NCBI GenBank assembly: GCA_944325315.1
Contig: CALVAA010000017.1
Location: forward strand, 1-40,562
From: Candidatus Gastranaerophilales bacterium
GTDB taxonomy: Bacteria; Cyanobacteriota; Vampirovibrionia; Gastranaerophilales; Gastranaerophilaceae
Direction of reading: 5' to 3'
Length of the DNA stretch: 40,562 bases
The notes under the pieces are model-generated. The model made no database searches and was not told where the DNA came from. It worked only from the letters and a program-made list of their open reading frames with translations. This document shows, piece after piece, positions 17,833-26,847 of this stretch (position 1 is its first letter; each line of letters opens with the position of its first letter). Made by a program: the position numbers and the translations under genes.

Positions 17833-17855
17833 CCCGGTGTTTACCGGGTTTTTAT
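17833..17855 (+). terminator. Terminator between the HEAT-like gene and the transglycosylase
   Basis: CCCGGT (17833-17838) and ACCGGG (17843-17848) form a short G+C-rich hairpin followed by TTTTTATTTTG. It overlaps the stop codon of the convergent minus-strand gene. Confidence 0.85.
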
Positions 17856-19865
17856 TTTGTTTTTAGGCGAATAAATATTTAAATAAACCCAATATGAAGA
17901 AAGAATTTTTTTAATATAGTTTTTGGTTTCTAAATACGGTATATTTTCAACAAAAACATCAATTTCATCGGATTCAATGTAAGGATCATTTAACCATTTA
18001 TTTATATTACCAGGCCCTGCATTATAGGATAAAATTGCAAGATACTCATTTTTGTTAAAATAATTAACAAGATAGTTAAAATATTTCATACCAATTCTTA
18101 TGTTTTCATTAGGATTTAACAGGGTGTCTTTCGAAACATCTGTTTTTTCTATGAAATTTGCAGTAGGACCCATTAATTGGGCAAGGCCTGTTGCGCCGGC
18201 TTGACTTTTTGCGTTTTTATCAAAGTGGCTTTCTTCTCTTATAAGGCTCATAAAAAGATAAGGGCTTAGTTTGAACATTTGAGCATATTCATTAATTTCT
18301 TTTTCAAAAACAACAGGATAAATAAGTTTTAATTCCCAATTCGAAAAAGATATTTTTAAATCCTGCTCTTTTTCTTCTTCGGGGGTTTCTTCTTCCGGGT
18401 TATTTGTTTTGTATAACTCGTCTTTAGCAAGATTAATAGACAAAGGATAATTTTCTTTTTTGTTTGCAATCCATGATTTAATAAATTCGTTGTTAATTTT
18501 AAATTCATCTATTGTTTTAAAATCGTTTTTTTCCGCAAGCATAAGAATAATTTTATCCTTAAATAAAAATTTATTTAAAGAGTTAATGTTATAGGCTGTT
18601 ATTGGTTTTTTTACTATCATTTTTTTAGCCTTAGACATTTTTAGAGCTCTTGCAGATAAAAAAGAATAATAGCTTAAAGGATAGTTGGCAATAACCTTAT
18701 AGAAGGTTTCTTTGGCTTTTTGGTTTTTCTTTTCTTTTAATAGTGCTTTGGCGTACCAATATAAAACCCTGGGAGCATCTTGAGTTTGGGAATATTTAAA
18801 GATGTGTTTCGAAGCCAGCATTTCACAAGTTTTGTATCTTTTTTGAAGGTAATTATACCAAAAAATTTCCCAAAGGGAATTAGATGCCCAAATTGAATCT
18901 GGATAATTTGTGCTAACGGATTCATATAGTTTGTATGAACGTATTGAATTTGTATTTTCTGCAAGTTTGTATGTAACCGTCGGGGTTATGTATGAATTCG
19001 GATATTTTATATAAAGATTTTGAAGTGTTTGAACTTTGTTGGAATTTGCAACAAATACAAGTCTTTCAATTAAATTTGCAAGTTCTTTTTCTTCAATGCT
19101 GCTTGTTTTAAGGTCAAGTCCTTTTAAAATTGTTATTTTTTCATTTTGCGTGTCTTTTAATCCTCTGTAACACTTTGCTATGTTACCCCAATTTTTGGAA
19201 AACGAAGTTTGTTTGTATAATTCAAGAGCTTGTGCATATTTTTTATTTAAAAGGTTTGCCTTTGCGATTGTTTCAAGTTCATCTTTAGAAAAATCAATAT
19301 TCAATCGAGACAAAGAATCAACAGCATCAACGGAAAACTTTCCGTCAGGCGCATAAAGCAAATATTCAATATATTTGTCTTTTGCTAAAGTTTTAGAATC
19401 TTTCTCTTTTAATTTTGCCATTCTGTATGCGCTTGCTATTGCAAAATCCGTGTCTTTAAATGTTTCATAAATGTATTTATATTTTTTATATTGCTTTGAA
19501 TTACTGTCTGTTTTTAATTCGGCCGAAATAATTGTTTCGTTGTATAATGCCCAGGGAAGAATATTTTTATCCTTTGTCTTTTTAATTAACTCAAGGAGTT
19601 TTATCTGTTGGGTTTTTTTATCATCCAACTTATTTGCACATTGAATTTGCTTAATAAGAGCAATTTCGTACAAATTAGAAAAAGAATTAATCTGTTTAAA
19701 ATTATAATAAGCATCTGAATATTTTTGCAGGACATAAAATTCACTTCCTTGCCTGTATAATCTTTCAGATATTTTGTCGTTTTTGACTTTAATATATACG
19801 ATAAAGAGCGAAAAAAGCGCAATAAGTAAAAATATTAATAAAAATTTTAGTTTTCTTAAGTCCAT
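17841..19865 (-). CDS. Slt70-like lytic murein transglycosylase (674 aa)
   Basis: An N-terminal membrane anchor (residues 8-26) is followed by about 450 residues of TPR-like helices (the superhelical doughnut of Slt70), then a goose-lysozyme-type SLT domain at about 525-630. The catalytic Glu is E545 in LIREESHF; GLAQLM and AILSYNAGPGN are the other family signatures. The enzyme cleaves peptidoglycan between MurNAc and GlcNAc, leaving 1,6-anhydroMurNAc, in the periplasm. No Shine-Dalgarno precedes the ATG. A glutamate-rich linker (PEEETPEEEKEQD) sits just before the catalytic part. Confidence 0.93.
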   Translation of the reverse strand: MDLRKLKFLLIFLLIALFSLFIVYIKVKNDKISERLYRQGSEFYVLQKYSDAYYNFKQINSFSNLYEIALIKQIQCANKLDDKKTQQIKLLELIKKTKDKNILPWALYNETIISAELKTDSNSKQYKKYKYIYETFKDTDFAIASAYRMAKLKEKDSKTLAKDKYIEYLLYAPDGKFSVDAVDSLSRLNIDFSKDELETIAKANLLNKKYAQALELYKQTSFSKNWGNIAKCYRGLKDTQNEKITILKGLDLKTSSIEEKELANLIERLVFVANSNKVQTLQNLYIKYPNSYITPTVTYKLAENTNSIRSYKLYESVSTNYPDSIWASNSLWEIFWYNYLQKRYKTCEMLASKHIFKYSQTQDAPRVLYWYAKALLKEKKNQKAKETFYKVIANYPLSYYSFLSARALKMSKAKKMIVKKPITAYNINSLNKFLFKDKIILMLAEKNDFKTIDEFKINNEFIKSWIANKKENYPLSINLAKDELYKTNNPEEETPEEEKEQDLKISFSNWELKLIYPVVFEKEINEYAQMFKLSPYLFMSLIREESHFDKNAKSQAGATGLAQLMGPTANFIEKTDVSKDTLLNPNENIRIGMKYFNYLVNYFNKNEYLAILSYNAGPGNINKWLNDPYIESDEIDVFVENIPYLETKNYIKKILSSYWVYLNIYSPKNKIKTR

Positions 19866-20030
19866 ATATCACTTATTAATATACTAAAATTAAAAATCGT
19901 AAGGCAAATTGTAACTAAACTTTTAACTGTACTATGGTGTGATGTTGGTTTTTGGCATTTTTAATAATATTTACAATATGATAATTAAATATTATATATA
20001 TCTGCCATTTGATTTTGTTGTTGTCTGATT

Positions 20031-20058
20031 AAAAAAGGAGCTATAACTAGCTCCTTTT
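20031..20058 (-). terminator. Terminator of rubrerythrin
   Basis: AAAAGGAGCTA and TAGCTCCTTTT form an 11-bp stem with a 4-base loop, followed by a T run on the minus strand. It lies just beyond the stop at 20064. Confidence 0.9.
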
Positions 20059-20063
20059 GGGGT

Positions 20064-20603
20064 TTAAAATTCTTCTTCCTGTATAAAAAAGTAACTTTTC
20101 GGATGAGCACATATAGGACATGCTTCAGGAGCTTGCAAACCTTCAACAATAAATCCACAGTTTGCACATTCCCATTTTTTACTGTTGTCTCTTTTAAATA
20201 CAATATCTTTTTCTAAATTATCCAACAATTTACGGTATCTTTTTTCATGGAATGCTTCAATTTTCCCAACACCTTCAAATAATCTCGCAATTTCATCAAA
20301 ACCTTCTTCTCTTGCAACTTTTGCAAATTCAGGATACATTTTGGAAGTTTCGTAATGCTCTCCTTCGATACAGTCTTTCAGGTTTTCTTTTGTTGAAGGA
20401 ATTTTTGAATCATGCAACAATTTGAACCAAATTTTAGCATGCTCTTTTTCGTTGTTTGCAGTTGACTCAAACACTTTTGACATTTGAACAAAACCGTCTT
20501 TTTTAGCTTGCGAAGCATAGTATGTATACTTGTTTCTTGCTTTGGATTCTCCTGCAAAAGCTTCCCATAAATTTTGTTCTGTTTTTGAACCTTTTAAATC
20601 CAT
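20064..20603 (-). CDS. rbr: Rubrerythrin (179 aa)
   Basis: An N-terminal ferritin-like four-helix domain carries the diiron glutamates (E19 in AFAGESKARNKY, the ANNEKEHAKIW helix, and the second pair in VGKIEAFHEKRY). A C-terminal rubredoxin knuckle follows with CANC and CPIC. The protein reduces hydrogen peroxide to water in anaerobes and microaerophiles, using electrons passed through the rubredoxin iron. Cytoplasmic. AAAGGAG precedes the ATG. A 14-bp palindrome about 45 bases upstream may be the site of a peroxide-responsive repressor. Confidence 0.97.
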   Translation of the reverse strand: MDLKGSKTEQNLWEAFAGESKARNKYTYYASQAKKDGFVQMSKVFESTANNEKEHAKIWFKLLHDSKIPSTKENLKDCIEGEHYETSKMYPEFAKVAREEGFDEIARLFEGVGKIEAFHEKRYRKLLDNLEKDIVFKRDNSKKWECANCGFIVEGLQAPEACPICAHPKSYFFIQEEEF

Positions 20604-20646
20604 TATTTTTCTCCTTTTTTATAAAAGTATAATAGTTGATATTTTA

Positions 20647-20660
20647 ATGGTTATAACCAT
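20647..20660. promoter_or_regulatory. 14-bp palindrome upstream of rubrerythrin
   Basis: ATGGTTATAACCAT is a perfect palindrome 44 bases before the rubrerythrin start codon, about where a -35 region would lie. It is a plausible operator. It shares the TTATAA core of PerR/Fur-type sites but is not a canonical box. The rest of 20604-20894 holds no gene that I can see. Confidence 0.4.
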
Positions 20661-20894
20661 CCAATCAGGCTATTTTTAAATTAAGAATGATTTTGTTTAT
20701 GTATGGCGGAGTGAAATTTTTTCATTGTTATAAGATTTAGTTACCCATTTTCGATTTTTAAATCCGATAACCAACTTTTTTTTAAAACTCCTTAATGACA
20801 AAAAGAGTTTATAAGCACACATATTTAATCATTACGCTAAAGTTTTCAAAAACATTGACGATAATAGTATTTATAAAATATTTAATGGCAATAA

Positions 20895-23800
20895 ATGAAC
20901 ATCAGAATTGAACAATTCAATATATTTCCAATAAAAAACGGGTCGGAAGGTCAAGCGCAACAAACAAACAACACTTCTTCAGACTCAGTTTTTGCTGATT
21001 ATAACACCGATACCCACTCAGACAGCATCTTTGATCTTGTTAATACATACGAAAATAACGCTTTTTTGCAAGATGAATCATCGCAATATTCAGATATCTG
21101 TAACGACTCGCTTAACTCATACTCAGGCGAAGATATTCAAACTCTTGAAACAGCGCTTAATGAATATTCTATAGAACAAATTAAAACAATTAGCGCAAAA
21201 TATACAAAAAGAGATGATTTAACATCAGAAGAGTACGGACAGATAATAGCACTGGATCAAATTTATAATAACTTCAACAATTTATATTCACAATATGAAA
21301 CACAGGTTGATTCCGAAGGCTTTGTTGACGATGTATACAACAAATTAAAAGATATAACAAACCTGGGCATCACAAGAGAAATGGTTCAAGAAGATTTCGA
21401 CAACTACTCAAGCGCAATGGCAAGCCTGCAAGCAGTAATAAACGGCGACATTCAAAGTGCAAAAACGGCAGCAAACAATGAATTTTCAAGAAGAATAAAT
21501 GAGGCTGACAATTTTGAAGACACTTTAAATATATTTATAAGCTACTTCAATGATGAAAACACAGCACTTGAAGCTTTTAATAAATTTTTATCTGACAACA
21601 AGCATCTCACCGAGCCTATGGCATCATATGAAGATATAAAAATATCAAAACAGGATAATAATTTTGTGCTTTCCGTAAAATTTAAAGACACTGATACTTC
21701 TTTCATAGATGAAGATAAAATAAAAGACGGATATGTAACATACAATATTTCAAATGATAATCTTGAAGTACCAATACCTATTCAAAACATTATTTTAAAT
21801 GCAGATTTTGACACCGAAAAATACTCAAGCATATTATCTGATGGAATATCAGACTTTGAATCTCTTTATAAATTCTACATCGGAAAAGATTATAGCGCAG
21901 AAAACATCGAAAGTTATATCAAAGAAAGTTATAACTACACTCAGGTAAATTCAGGACTTGTAACCGCTTACGACACAGAACAAAAGCTAAAAGGAGCTTG
22001 TTTTGAAACTGCATTTGAAGTTTTCACGCAGATATATAAAAATGATGAAGATAAAGCAATAGAAGCATTTAACAATTATTATGAAACGTTATTTGAAAAA
22101 AACAGCAATGATATATCAAAAAAAATATTAGACAACAATCTAACTTCGGTTAGTGTCCAAAAAAATAATAGCGGACAAATTGAATTTGTAATGAAATTAG
22201 AACCTTCCGATGAATCAGATAAAAGTTCTTTGCACAATCTTGCATCCTACGACGGAAAAAGTGATTATGCAGAAATTATATACAACCCTTCAGATAACAA
22301 AACACAAAATAATGATATCTACAATCTGAATTTGTGTTTCAGTCAAATAAATACGGATGTTGCAAAAAATGAGCTTTTGCAAAAAAGATTTGAAACAGCA
22401 TACAAAGACTCAACGGGCAAAACCACAGAAGATACAATAAACAGCTATTTTGAATCTTATGAAAATGTTTTTGGAAAAAACAGTATACAAAACACATTGC
22501 ACGAATACATAAATGATATGGACACATACGCACAAAAGCTTTCAACAGCAATACAAATTGGCTCAATCGGCGCAAGTTTTGTCTGTCCGGCATTTGGTTT
22601 AGCGGCAGTTGGCGGCGGATTTGTTGACAATGCAATAGATGGTATCAATATGGCAACAAATGAAACAGAAAACGAAGATTGGCAAGGACTTATAAAAGAC
22701 ACTTTCAAAGAAGCTTCTTATATCGCAATAGGTATGGGAATAGGAAAAACTGCAAGCTCTTTAAATTCTGCACTCACAACTAAATTACTTGATAATACAC
22801 AGCTTTCCCATAAAACAATAACAGCACTTGCAACAAGTGCTGAAGCAGGCGCAGACGGTGCATTAAGTATTGGTTTTGACTATCTTACAACAGGCAACTT
22901 AAACCTGGAAGGAAACGGGTTTGGCACAATGCTTGATATTGTCTCGGGTATAAGAGGATACAAAGCATTAAGTGATTTAGATACTACATATACAAAAACA
23001 AAAGATGGTATATTAACTACATATTCTAAAGACGGGTATACAAAGTATACGCCCAATGGCGATGGCACATACAAAGCAGTTACTTACGACATAAACGACA
23101 GAGGAAAAATTATATCAGAAGGAAAAACCGTTAAAATGCTTGACGGTCAAATGATTTCATATGACAGTATAAAAACAGCGGAGCTATATCTATCAAATGT
23201 AGAGCCGACGTATATAAAAGATATTTTAAAATTAGATGATAGTGAATATGAAAAATGTTTATCACTGATAAAAAATCAAGGATATGATGCATATTTTTCC
23301 GGTCAAATTGCAAAATTAAACGAAAAAGACTACACAAGAGCACTGGAATTAATTGAAAACGGTATACCTGTATCCAAAGCGGCAGATACTGCGGTATTAA
23401 AAGGAGAGGAAGCTAAAAGAGTCGATGATTTATTAGAAAACGACAAAATATCACCATATTATATAGATAAATTAGCTTCTTTGGATAAAAACAGCTATGA
23501 GCGTGCAATAAAACTCATTGAAGAAGAAAATTTTACAGCCACAAGCGCAATTTCTGTAGCAGATAAAAAAGGTGATAAATTTATTCAAGCCGTTGAAGAA
23601 ATAAAAAGCGGTAAAAAAACAATGAAAAAAGAACTGACACCGGAAATTGAAGCCATACTTGAAGCACAGACTATAAATTTGTATAATCAAAGTAATCCCA
23701 ATATTAGCTATGCAAAAATTGATATATTACAGCTTGCAAATGATTCAACCGCAAAAATTACCGCAAGAACAAAAGGTATACAATCGACACTAAATAAACT

Positions 23801-24773
23801 AATAACCAAATTTGAAAATGACAAACTGGAAATAAATGATATAAAAATCGATATTACCAAAGCATCAACACAAGAAATCGAACAAGCATGCAAAAACGCA
23901 ATAGGAGATTCATTTGGCACAAGAATTCAACTTGAAAGCATTAAAGAAAACGAAGCACAAGAGATAATAACTAATTGTTTAAAAAACACCAAATTAACTT
24001 ATGAAGAATTTATAGCATACATGCAAGGTAAAGGCGCTCCGGAAGGCGTTGACAACATTGATGCAATAGCAAAATACACAATCGACACACTAAAAGAAAA
24101 ACAAACGCAAAAAACCGTAGAAAGATTAATCAGCGCAATAGAACACAACGATATCCATATAACCGAATTGAACAACTACGGCAGCGATTTATCTTCATAC
24201 TTTACCGCATCACAGCTGCATGAAATAGCACAAGCGTACAACAAACAAACTGGTGAAAAACTTACAATTGTAACAAAATTAGATATTTATGACGGTAAAG
24301 GTGCAATAATCACAAAAGACGGTTTTGAAGATGATTTTGCGATTTACAAAACAGAAGAAGCACAAAAAGACTCAGGTTATACTTCAACGCAAATGAATGT
24401 TACACACAAATTTAACGACGGGCAGGAAGGCAATGGAGAACTTCAAATAAGAGGAACATTTGTTAATGAATTCGGAGATATTGAACACATTCCATATGAT
24501 ATAAGAAAAGGTAAAATTACCGCAAAGGACACAGAATACAGCGAAATTTACAACACAATCAAAAATATGTCGGATGAAAGCTATAAGCTATATAATCAAT
24601 ATTTAAGCAAAACTTATGATTATTTAAGACTCCAAGAGTTAGGTATAAAAACCGAAAAACCAAAGCTTGAAGGAATATTTAAAACAAAAAGCGGACAAAT
24701 AATTTCCGACTCCGATATTCAAGCGCTTTCAATGGAAGGATTAAGCAAATTAAGCAAAAAAATACACGGATAA
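20895..24773 (+). CDS. Giant protein with C-terminal RelA/SpoT-type nucleotide synthetase domain (1292 aa)
   Basis: No signal peptide. Residues 1-540 are acidic, mostly helical and of unknown fold. Residues 551-585 and about 610-700 are glycine/alanine-rich and hydrophobic (SIGASFVCPAFGLAAVGGG; YIAIGMGIGKTASSL). About 763-910 hold short helical repeats. Residues 953-1210 carry the RelA/SpoT synthetase motifs: R958-x-K960-x3-S964-x3-K968 with the spacing of Rel enzymes, D1005 in GDSFGTRI (catalytic metal Asp), GYTS with Y1162 (guanine stacking Tyr of GYxS), E1182 in GELQIRG (catalytic Glu of E-x-QIR), and EHIPYD. The domain transfers pyrophosphate from ATP to a nucleotide or, in toxSAS members, to other acceptors. 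About 110 extra residues sit between D1005 and GYTS. No HD domain accompanies it. Start lacks a Shine-Dalgarno. Effector or toxin role is inferred. Confidence 0.92.
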   Translation: MNIRIEQFNIFPIKNGSEGQAQQTNNTSSDSVFADYNTDTHSDSIFDLVNTYENNAFLQDESSQYSDICNDSLNSYSGEDIQTLETALNEYSIEQIKTISAKYTKRDDLTSEEYGQIIALDQIYNNFNNLYSQYETQVDSEGFVDDVYNKLKDITNLGITREMVQEDFDNYSSAMASLQAVINGDIQSAKTAANNEFSRRINEADNFEDTLNIFISYFNDENTALEAFNKFLSDNKHLTEPMASYEDIKISKQDNNFVLSVKFKDTDTSFIDEDKIKDGYVTYNISNDNLEVPIPIQNIILNADFDTEKYSSILSDGISDFESLYKFYIGKDYSAENIESYIKESYNYTQVNSGLVTAYDTEQKLKGACFETAFEVFTQIYKNDEDKAIEAFNNYYETLFEKNSNDISKKILDNNLTSVSVQKNNSGQIEFVMKLEPSDESDKSSLHNLASYDGKSDYAEIIYNPSDNKTQNNDIYNLNLCFSQINTDVAKNELLQKRFETAYKDSTGKTTEDTINSYFESYENVFGKNSIQNTLHEYINDMDTYAQKLSTAIQIGSIGASFVCPAFGLAAVGGGFVDNAIDGINMATNETENEDWQGLIKDTFKEASYIAIGMGIGKTASSLNSALTTKLLDNTQLSHKTITALATSAEAGADGALSIGFDYLTTGNLNLEGNGFGTMLDIVSGIRGYKALSDLDTTYTKTKDGILTTYSKDGYTKYTPNGDGTYKAVTYDINDRGKIISEGKTVKMLDGQMISYDSIKTAELYLSNVEPTYIKDILKLDDSEYEKCLSLIKNQGYDAYFSGQIAKLNEKDYTRALELIENGIPVSKAADTAVLKGEEAKRVDDLLENDKISPYYIDKLASLDKNSYERAIKLIEEENFTATSAISVADKKGDKFIQAVEEIKSGKKTMKKELTPEIEAILEAQTINLYNQSNPNISYAKIDILQLANDSTAKITARTKGIQSTLNKLITKFENDKLEINDIKIDITKASTQEIEQACKNAIGDSFGTRIQLESIKENEAQEIITNCLKNTKLTYEEFIAYMQGKGAPEGVDNIDAIAKYTIDTLKEKQTQKTVERLISAIEHNDIHITELNNYGSDLSSYFTASQLHEIAQAYNKQTGEKLTIVTKLDIYDGKGAIITKDGFEDDFAIYKTEEAQKDSGYTSTQMNVTHKFNDGQEGNGELQIRGTFVNEFGDIEHIPYDIRKGKITAKDTEYSEIYNTIKNMSDESYKLYNQYLSKTYDYLRLQELGIKTEKPKLEGIFKTKSGQIISDSDIQALSMEGLSKLSKKIHG

Positions 24774-24798
24774 ATATTTTTTACACGTTTTAATATGA

Positions 24799-24804
24799 TA
24801 TAAT
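24799..24804 (+). promoter_or_regulatory. -10 box of the 143-residue gene
   Basis: TATAAT lies 22 bases before the ATG, with AAGGAAA as ribosome site between them. The small gene can therefore be expressed independently of the giant gene before it. Confidence 0.5.
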
Positions 24805-24825
24805 ATGTAAAACAAGGAAATCACA

Positions 24826-25257
24826 ATGGAAATAAACAAATACAATACATATACTAACTCATCAACGGGTACGCAAAAGGAATCGACAGGTATGAGCCAA
24901 AAAAAAGAAGATTTTGAAAAAATCATTATACCAAAAGCACAAGCATATCTCGCTGAAACAGCTCAGCGTGAAGTGCCGGAAAACGGCCTTTTTACAAAAG
25001 TATATGCTGCCTTTGAAGTGCCTGATTCAAATAATAACGGTCTGTTGTATATAATTCCGCACCCTAAAAATAATAAAACAGAAAGAATTTTCCTTATCGG
25101 TGTTCATCACAAAAACAGCGACAGATTATTCTCAAACGAAATATTAACAGGAACAAAAAAAGAAATTATTAACTTTATAAAAGACTCTAAAAACCAAAAA
25201 GAAATAACGGACACGGTATACAAACTCTCCAAACAATCAGACAGCTTTTACAATTAA
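24826..25257 (+). CDS. Small protein downstream of the RelA/SpoT-domain gene (143 aa)
   Basis: Not recognised. Residues 1-25 are polar and disordered. The rest looks like a compact alpha/beta domain (TKVYAAFEVPDS, GLLYIIPHPKNNK, ERIFLIGVHHK) with a C-terminal helical part. No signal peptide or membrane segment. It begins 52 bases after the giant gene on the same strand, with its own TATAAT and AAGGAAA. Position and size are those of an immunity protein or chaperone of a toxin-like neighbour, but nothing in the sequence proves it. Confidence 0.8.
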   Translation: MEINKYNTYTNSSTGTQKESTGMSQKKEDFEKIIIPKAQAYLAETAQREVPENGLFTKVYAAFEVPDSNNNGLLYIIPHPKNNKTERIFLIGVHHKNSDRLFSNEILTGTKKEIINFIKDSKNQKEITDTVYKLSKQSDSFYN

Positions 25258-25344
25258 CTTTCTATAACTTTTGTTACAAAAATTTGCATTTAATTTTTTT
25301 TTAAATTACAATTAAAAAGCTATTAATAACACAGTATCACTAAA

Positions 25345-25369
25345 CTACAAGGCTTGTCCTTGCAAGTAG
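25345..25369 (+). promoter_or_regulatory. Alternative hairpins in the S8 leader
   Basis: CAAGG (25348-25352) can pair with CCTTG (25358-25362). Alternatively CTTG (25353-25356) pairs with CAAG (25363-25366), extended by CTAC/GTAG. The two folds exclude each other and end just before the ribosome site AAAGGAAA. A site for feedback control by a ribosomal protein is plausible. Confidence 0.35.
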
Positions 25370-25380
25370 AAAGGAAAATT

Positions 25381-25776
25381 ATGACAATCAATGATCCAAT
25401 TGCTGATGCTTTAACACGTATCAGAAATGCAAATTTAGCAAAACATGAATCCGTTACAATGCCTTCATCAAAATTAAAAGAAGAATTAATTAAAGTATTA
25501 AAAAGCGAAGGTTATGTTGACAGTTATTGTGTAGAAGAAAAAGACGGTTTTAAATATTTAAAAATAGATCTTAAATATATTAACGGCTCGTCTGTTATCT
25601 CAGGTTTAAAAAGAGTTTCAAAACCGGGATTAAGAGTATATTCAAAAGCAAAAAACATGCCAAGAGTATTTGATGGTATGGGAATTGCAATTATCTCAAC
25701 TTCAAAAGGTCTTATGACTGAAAAGGCTGCAAGAATAAATAAACTTGGCGGCGAAGTACTTTGTTATGTTTGGTAA
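25381..25776 (+). CDS. rpsH: Ribosomal protein S8 (uS8)
   Basis: The ATG at 25381 follows AAAGGAAA; the upstream in-frame TTG is not needed. 131 residues, normal length. Conserved features are NDPIADALTRIRNA at the N-terminus, RVSKPGLRVYSKAKNMPRVFDGMGIAIISTSKGLMT in the C-terminal half, and a final GGEVLCYVW. It binds helix 21 of 16S rRNA and organises the 30S central domain; in other bacteria it also represses its own operon. Usual upstream partners L5 and S14 are missing here. Confidence 0.98.
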   Translation: MTINDPIADALTRIRNANLAKHESVTMPSSKLKEELIKVLKSEGYVDSYCVEEKDGFKYLKIDLKYINGSSVISGLKRVSKPGLRVYSKAKNMPRVFDGMGIAIISTSKGLMTEKAARINKLGGEVLCYVW

Positions 25777-25856
25777 TAACTTATAATTAATAGGGTTAAA
25801 TCGGTGCTGTCCATCGATGCGTTCCCGCTTAAAATAAAAAGCAAAAGGAGAAAATT

Positions 25857-26396
25857 ATGTCAAGAATCGGTAAATTACCTATTTCAATACCGGATGGTGT
25901 TGAAGTAAAAATTGAAGGAAATACACTGACTGCAAAAGGGCCAAAAGGCACTGAATCAGTTGATTTTCCAAACGAAATTGAAGTTAAAATTGTTGAAAAA
26001 GATGTTATTGTAAACAGAAAAGCTGATGACAGAAAATCCAGAAGCTTACATGGTTTATTTAGAACTCTTGTTTCAAATGCTATTTCAGGAGTTAAAACTC
26101 CGTTTGAAAAGAAACTTGAAATAGTGGGTGTAGGTTACCGTGCAGCAATGCAAGGAAACTCTTTAAACCTTTCTCTTGGTTATTCACACCCGGTTATAAT
26201 TGAAGCTCCAAGCGGAATCTCTATTTCAGTAGAAGCAAATACAAAAATAACCGTTTCAGGTTCAAACAAACAAATGGTAGGCGATGTTGCTGCGCTAATT
26301 CGTTCTAAACGTCCGCCTGAAGTATATAAAGGAAAAGGTGTTAAATACGAAGGCGAATACATAGCGAGAAAAGCCGGTAAAGCAGGTAAGAAGTAA
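25857..26396 (+). CDS. rplF: Ribosomal protein L6 (uL6)
   Basis: Begins MSRIGKLPISIPDGVEV and carries the two L6 folds. The C-terminal signature PPEVYKGKGVKYEGEYIARKAGKAGKK is intact; 179 residues is normal. It binds 23S rRNA near the sarcin-ricin loop. AAAAGGAG precedes the ATG. The 80-base gap from S8 is unusually long for this operon and contains a hairpin, ATCGGTG (25800-25806) with CATCGAT (25812-25818). Confidence 0.98.
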   Translation: MSRIGKLPISIPDGVEVKIEGNTLTAKGPKGTESVDFPNEIEVKIVEKDVIVNRKADDRKSRSLHGLFRTLVSNAISGVKTPFEKKLEIVGVGYRAAMQGNSLNLSLGYSHPVIIEAPSGISISVEANTKITVSGSNKQMVGDVAALIRSKRPPEVYKGKGVKYEGEYIARKAGKAGKK

Positions 26397-26462
26397 TAAT
26401 ACAGCCAACATAAACCGACCTTGAAATAAAAAAGGAATCGGTTTTGGTGAAAGGAAAGAAAA

Positions 26463-26825
26463 ATGATTAAAACAGTAAACAGAAAAGAACAAACCAGAAA
26501 AAGACACAGAAGAGTCCGCCTTAAAATTTCAGGAGACTCGCAATTTCCACGTTTAGCGGTATACCGTTCAACAAAACATATATATGCTCAAATTATTGAT
26601 GACACTAAAGGAGTTACTCTGGCTTCTTCATCATCTAAAGTCAAGGAACTTAATCTGGCTCACGGCGGAAACATTGAAGCCGCAAAAGTTGTGGGCGCAG
26701 ATATTGCGAAAAAAGCTCTTGATAAAGGAATTGAATGTGTTGTTTTTGACAGAGGCGGTTTCTTGTTCCACGGCAGAGTTGCAGCATTGGCTGAAGCAGC
26801 AAGGGAAGCCGGTTTACAATTTTAA
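26463..26825 (+). CDS. rplR: Ribosomal protein L18 (uL18)
   Basis: 120 residues: a basic N-terminal tail ([12 protein letters not shown]), [19 protein letters not shown], and the terminal [17 protein letters not shown]. It binds 5S rRNA with L5. GAAAGGAAAG precedes the ATG. A hairpin AAACCGA/TCGGTTT lies in the 66-base gap after L6. The gene is followed not by S5 but by a terminator and an opposing repressor gene. Confidence 0.98.
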   Translation: MIKTVNRKEQTRKRHRRVRLKISGDSQFPRLAVYRSTKHIYAQIIDDTKGVTLASSSSKVKELNLAHGGNIEAAKVVGADIAKKALDKGIECVVFDRGGFLFHGRVAALAEAAREAGLQF

Positions 26826-26847
26826 ATAAAATCTCAAAAGTATTTTG

